A stretch of 64,000 nt of DNA from positions 1 to 64,000 of the forward strand of contig CAYYPK010000023.1 in assembly GCA_964473525.1 (NCBI GenBank), written 5' to 3'. The notes under the pieces are model-generated. The model saw nothing but the letters and a program-made list of their open reading frames with translations, was not told the DNA's origin and ran no database searches. The position numbers were made by a program, and so were the translations under genes. This DNA is from GCA-2687025 sp964473525. Its GTDB lineage: Bacteria > Poribacteria > WGA-4E > GCA-2687025. This document shows positions 60,954-64,000 of this stretch, piece after piece. The stretch's first letter is position 1. Each line of letters opens with the position of its first letter.

Positions 60954-62743
60954 TCCGACTCCCCGCGACCGTAGAGCGCCTTGATATCGTCGTCGAGCCT
61001 GGCGAGCACTTCCCGTCTCTTCACCTTCAGCGTAGGTGTGAGCTCCCCTGATTCGATCGTGAATTCCTCTGCCACGAGCAGGTAGAGACGAACCTTCTCG
61101 AAGTCCGCGAGGTGCGTCGTCAGGCGGTCGATCTCTGCGCGATACAGCTTGCGCACGGCGGGCTCGGCGAGGAGTTCCTCCCGCGACTCGAGTGACAACC
61201 CCTCCTGCTTGGCGAATTCCTCCAGCACGGCGAAGGACGGGACGATCAGCGCGCCAGCGACACGCTCCGCTTCCCCGATGACAACGGCTTCCGCGATGTA
61301 GTTGCTCGCTTTGAGGGCGTTCTCAGCCGGCTCAGGCGCGATGTACTTGCCGTTCGATAGCTTGAAGATGTGCTTCTTGCGGCCGGTGATGCTCAGGTAG
61401 CCGCCCTCGAGGTCGCCCAGATCCCCGGTGTGGAACCAGCCGTCCGCGTCGATGGCTTCCGCGGTGTCGTCGGGCAACCCGTAGTAGCCCTGCATGACGT
61501 GCGGCCCGCGCGTCAGGATCTCCCCATCCTCGGCGATGCTCACCTCTATGTCAGGTACAGGCCGCCCGACCGTTCCGAGCCGGTAGTCGCCCTCGCCGTT
61601 GACGGCAATGACGGGAGATGTCTCCGTGAGTCCGTAGCCCTCGAGTATGAGTATGCCTGCGGCGTGGAAGAACTCCGCTGTGGACTGCGGAAGCGGAGCC
61701 CCGCCGCTGATGAAAAACCTGAGCCGCCCGCCGACGGTGGCGTGCAGCTTGTGGAACACGAGCTTGTGGGCGAGGCGCGCCTTGAGCGCAAGGAGCGGCC
61801 CCACGGACGAGGAGCTTCGGATGCGCGCGCTCCGCGCCCGTCCCTGCGTCATTGCCCAGGCGAACACGCGCTGACGCGCGGGCGGCGCGCTCTCGACGTT
61901 CTTCAGCACGCGCTCCTGCAGGCTTTCGTAGAACCTCGGCACGCACGCCATCACGGTTGGCGACACCTCGCGGAGTTCGTCTACGAGGTACCGAAGACCG
62001 CGCGAGTACGCCACGCACGCCCCAGCGACCATCGGCAGGTAGTGTCCCGCCATCCGCTCGAAGACGTGGCAGAGCGGCAGGAACGACAGGAACAGGTCCT
62101 CCTGCGTGATGCGCAGCACGGCCAGACCGGACGCCACGTTTGACAGGAAGTTCCGATGGCTGAGGATGACGCCCTTGGGATTGCCCGTGGTGCCGGACGT
62201 GTAGATGAGCGTGACCGTGTCGTCGGCCCCCATCGCCTGGCGTCGCGCGACGAGTTCGTCGTCGTGGCCCGCGTCGCTTCCCTCGCCCAGAGAGTCGAAC
62301 GTCACGGCTGTCGGTAGGTCGTCCACCGCGTCGGCTTCCATGGCGATGACGTGCTCGACCGTCGGGCAGTCTGGCAGTATCTCAGCTACCTTCGCTGCCT
62401 GCTCGGATGTCGATACGACGACGGCACGCGCCTCGCAGTCCTGCAAGATGTAGGCGATCTGTGACGGTGGAAGCGTCGGATAGAGGGGAGCCGTGACCGC
62501 GCCGACGCTCATCGCCGCGTAGTCCGCCAGCGCCCACTCGATGCGGTTCTCGCTCACGATGGCGACGCGGTCCCCGGCGGCAAGTCCCAAGCCGATCAGG
62601 CCGCGCGCCAGACGCGCCACCTGTCGCGCGAAGTCGGCGTACGTCACCGCGACGAAGCCCGACCCATCGTGATGTCGAACGAACTCGCGGGATGGGACAC
62701 GAGCCACGGTTTCGGCGAAAGCGTCGAGTAGTGTCTCGGCCAT
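60950..62743 (-). CDS. Long-chain acyl-CoA synthetase (AMP-binding)
   Basis: 597 residues. AMP-binding motif L-I-Y-T-S-G-T-T-G-N-P-K-G at about 176-188 (P-loop), G-Y-G-L-T-E-T-S-P near 368 and the late G-D-L-G-D and G-R-K-K-H-I-F-K-L blocks identify an acyl-activating enzyme of the FAA1/FadD type. It forms acyl-adenylates and then CoA thioesters. R-F-Y-E-S-L-Q-E-R and V-G-G-R-L-R-F-F-I-S-G-G-A-P-L are typical of the long-chain branch. Cytosolic or membrane-associated. Its 3' end overlaps the convergent DAC gene by 4 bp, so no terminator lies between them. The next upstream gene on this strand ends 9 bp before its start. Confidence 0.93.
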   Translation of the reverse strand: MAETLLDAFAETVARVPSREFVRHHDGSGFVAVTYADFARQVARLARGLIGLGLAAGDRVAIVSENRIEWALADYAAMSVGAVTAPLYPTLPPSQIAYILQDCEARAVVVSTSEQAAKVAEILPDCPTVEHVIAMEADAVDDLPTAVTFDSLGEGSDAGHDDELVARRQAMGADDTVTLIYTSGTTGNPKGVILSHRNFLSNVASGLAVLRITQEDLFLSFLPLCHVFERMAGHYLPMVAGACVAYSRGLRYLVDELREVSPTVMACVPRFYESLQERVLKNVESAPPARQRVFAWAMTQGRARSARIRSSSSVGPLLALKARLAHKLVFHKLHATVGGRLRFFISGGAPLPQSTAEFFHAAGILILEGYGLTETSPVIAVNGEGDYRLGTVGRPVPDIEVSIAEDGEILTRGPHVMQGYYGLPDDTAEAIDADGWFHTGDLGDLEGGYLSITGRKKHIFKLSNGKYIAPEPAENALKASNYIAEAVVIGEAERVAGALIVPSFAVLEEFAKQEGLSLESREELLAEPAVRKLYRAEIDRLTTHLADFEKVRLYLLVAEEFTIESGELTPTLKVKRREVLARLDDDIKALYGRGESD

Positions 62744-62752
62744 GTCGTCCCC

Positions 62753-63685
62753 CTAGCGGAAGCGGCGCTCTCCGGCCTCGGCGTTCGGTGAGGAACGTGT
62801 GGAGATCACTTCCTCGACGCCGAACACCTGCCCGCCCTGCGCGTTCAGGCTGGTCTCGACCGCAGTGGGCGGCGCGCCGTTGTTCCCCTGGATGAAGTTG
62901 TCGAGAAGGCGGCCCCCGTCCTTCACCGCGTAGCGTCCGTTGCGCACGATGTTGTTGTTCTGGACCTGCGGCGAGGACGCGCCTCGGCAGAGTACGCCCT
63001 CCTCGCGGTTGTTCGCGATGATGTTCCGGTCGAGGTTGGGCTGTCCGCCGTCGTCGCACACGACGCCGTAGATGTTGCCGATGAAGCTGTTGTTCAGGAC
63101 ATCCGGCGCGGCCTGCCGGATCACGCGCAGACCAACGACGTTGGACCGAAACAGGCTGTCCTCCACGGTCGGGTTGGAGCCCTCGACCGTGAGACCGGCC
63201 CCGGCGTTCTCGCTGAACTGGCAGTACGATATCTGCGACGCCGCCGACCGCGTGTGCACCTTCGCGCCGATAAGCTGCGTGTATGCAAGCCGGCCTACGC
63301 TGCCTTCCTCCATAAGCACGCCGTGCCATTCCTTCGACCGGGGCTCGCCCGCCATCAGCACGAACGTCTGGAAGTCGCCCTGCGCGTAGATGGAACCCTC
63401 AACGATGATCTTCGACGACGGCTCGACGCCCTCCGCGAATGAAATGCGCGTGCCCGCCTGGATCGTGAGCGTGACGCCCTCGGGTGCAAGCACCTCGCCA
63501 TCCACCAGCACGGCGCCACGCCACACGGTGTCCTCTTCGAGCCTGCCGGAGACGATCGTGGGCTCGCCGGAGAAGCCGTCGGACGGGTTCCCCCACTCGT
63601 CGGTGTACGCGCCCTTGCTCGCCCCGCACCCGTGCAGAAGCAAGGCTGCGGCGACAAGGACGCATAGCGCGACCGCTCGACGCAT
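62753..63685 (-). CDS. Right-handed beta-helix lipoprotein
   Basis: 310 residues. The signal peptide M-R-R-A-V-A-L-C-V-L then a hydrophobic stretch and L-L-H-G-C-G-A-S make it a lipoprotein (Cys20). From about residue 55, short repeats of N-N-x-I/F, N-G-x-Y/G and V-x-D-N appear (D-V-L-N-N-S-F-I-G-N-I-Y-G, D-R-N-I-I-A-N-N-R-E-E-G-V, Q-V-Q-N-N-N-I-V-R-N-G), the parallel beta-helix (PbH1/NosD-like) pattern. It is probably a periplasmic or surface polysaccharide-binding or -cleaving protein; catalytic residues are not apparent. Nine bp separate it from the acyl-CoA synthetase gene downstream. Confidence 0.83.
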   Translation of the reverse strand: MRRAVALCVLVAAALLLHGCGASKGAYTDEWGNPSDGFSGEPTIVSGRLEEDTVWRGAVLVDGEVLAPEGVTLTIQAGTRISFAEGVEPSSKIIVEGSIYAQGDFQTFVLMAGEPRSKEWHGVLMEEGSVGRLAYTQLIGAKVHTRSAASQISYCQFSENAGAGLTVEGSNPTVEDSLFRSNVVGLRVIRQAAPDVLNNSFIGNIYGVVCDDGGQPNLDRNIIANNREEGVLCRGASSPQVQNNNIVRNGRYAVKDGGRLLDNFIQGNNGAPPTAVETSLNAQGGQVFGVEEVISTRSSPNAEAGERRFR

Positions 63686-63706
63686 GTCGACGCTCCTACG
63701 GTTCGC

Positions 63707-64000
63707 CTACGATGCGAGCTTGCCCATCTCGCGCAGGTTGTCCAGGCTGATCTTGACGCTTTCCAGCGGCGGACGCTGGCACACGTCCTGCTCGACGATG
63801 TACCACGCGGCTCCGTTGGCCTCCGAGGCGTCGAAGATGCTGTCCCAGGCCAGCACGCCCTCCCCCACCTCGGCGAAGGCGCCGTCCTCCGCCATGTCCT
63901 TGAGATGGATCAGCGGGGTTCGTCCAGGCATGGAGCGGATGTACTCCGCCGGATCCACGCCTCCGTGCTGCACCCAGTAGACGTCGATCTCCGCCTGCAC
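63707..64000 (-). CDS. Sugar phosphate isomerase/epimerase-like, C-terminal part
   Basis: The frame runs off the right edge; 97 residues of the C-terminal end are visible to the stop at 63707. V-D-P-A-E-Y-I, then L-I-H-L-K-D-M with E-V-G-E-G-V-L-A-W and W-Y-I-V-E-Q-D form the last strands of the xylose-isomerase-like TIM barrel (AP endonuclease family 2), where H-x-K-D and the final E are metal ligands. Members isomerise or epimerise sugars and inositol derivatives. It may continue the sugar-catabolism theme of the Gfo/Idh genes. Only the 3' third is in the window. Confidence 0.85.
   Translation of the reverse strand: MQAEIDVYWVQHGGVDPAEYIRSMPGRTPLIHLKDMAEDGAFAEVGEGVLAWDSIFDASEANGAAWYIVEQDVCQRPPLESVKISLDNLREMGKLAS

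Noticed and set aside
1..64000. CRISPR arrays, tRNA/rRNA genes, insertion sequences and prophage
   Set aside because: No regularly spaced short direct repeats, no rRNA blocks, no transposase or integrase motifs, and no recognisable cloverleaf were seen. The 371-bp periodicity at 17853-35300 is protein-coding.

Overview
The window is about 64 kb of uniformly high-GC bacterial chromosome. There are no rRNA or tRNA genes, no CRISPR array and no recognisable insertion sequence or prophage. The gene set is a general secretion pseudopilus system, very large secreted proteins with calcium-binding repeats, many lipoproteins, four Gfo/Idh/MocA-type dehydrogenases, a PhyH-type dioxygenase, a DUF6785-type membrane protein, a neutral ceramidase-like protein, and a FlgD/T9SS-like C-terminal tail (YPNPFNPETWIPFEL). 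From memory, this mix is typical of uncultured marine or sponge-associated lineages such as Candidatus Poribacteria or their FCB/PVC-adjacent relatives. The sequence alone does not prove the phylum.

Layout. 1-11488 (+): type II secretion/type IV pilus hybrid operon, with partial gspG, then gspH, I, J, K, a PilM-PilN fusion (GspL role), a GspM/PilO-like protein, a GspC/PilP-like protein and an enlarged secretin gspD. 11630-13622 (+): dehydrogenase plus PhyH dioxygenase. 13690-15434 (-): lipoprotein, a 27-residue membrane peptide and a sigma-70-family factor, divergent from a helix-turn-helix/coiled-coil protein at 15648. 16155-17186 (-): MDR dehydrogenase. 17745-36986 (+): one gene of 6413 codons (30 percent of the window) encoding a signal peptide, 47 Calx-beta-like repeats and a sorting-type tail. 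37059-39405 (+): two membrane proteins that look like catalytically degenerate PAP2 and phospholipase D proteins. 39415-44086 (-): DUF6785-like protein, two dehydrogenases and a dockerin-like lipoprotein. 44297-46523 (+): NTP_transf_5-like plus HPr-kinase-like pair. 47093-50096 (+): two paralogous secreted proteins and an Ig-fold chaperone-like protein behind a near-perfect sigma-54 promoter. 50387-56643 (+): citrate synthase, ceramidase-like protein, HEAT lipoprotein, GNAT, DHH phosphoesterase and dehydrogenase. 56713-57780 (-): ABC ATPase and a selenoprotein. 57932-60953 (+): lipoprotein, small membrane protein, M14-like peptidase and diadenylate-cyclase-like protein. 60950-64000 (-): acyl-CoA synthetase, beta-helix lipoprotein and a partial sugar isomerase/epimerase.

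Most important hidden gene: 57550-57780 (-) encodes a 76-residue SelW-type (Rdx family) selenoprotein with Y-C-G-A-U-G-Y. Its in-frame TGA is followed by a bacterial-SECIS-like hairpin, and a perfect TATAAT promoter lies upstream. Conventional gene calling splits it at the TGA and loses it.

How the parts relate: the secretion operon could export surface proteins across the outer membrane, and the giant calcium-repeat protein is a plausible large surface product. The dehydrogenases, PhyH protein, DUF6785-like protein and TIM-barrel isomerase suggest catabolism of modified sugars or polyols. Sigma-54-type sites precede both the secreted-protein operon and the diadenylate-cyclase-like gene, which suggests surface and signalling genes under alternative-sigma control. 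These functional links are inference.
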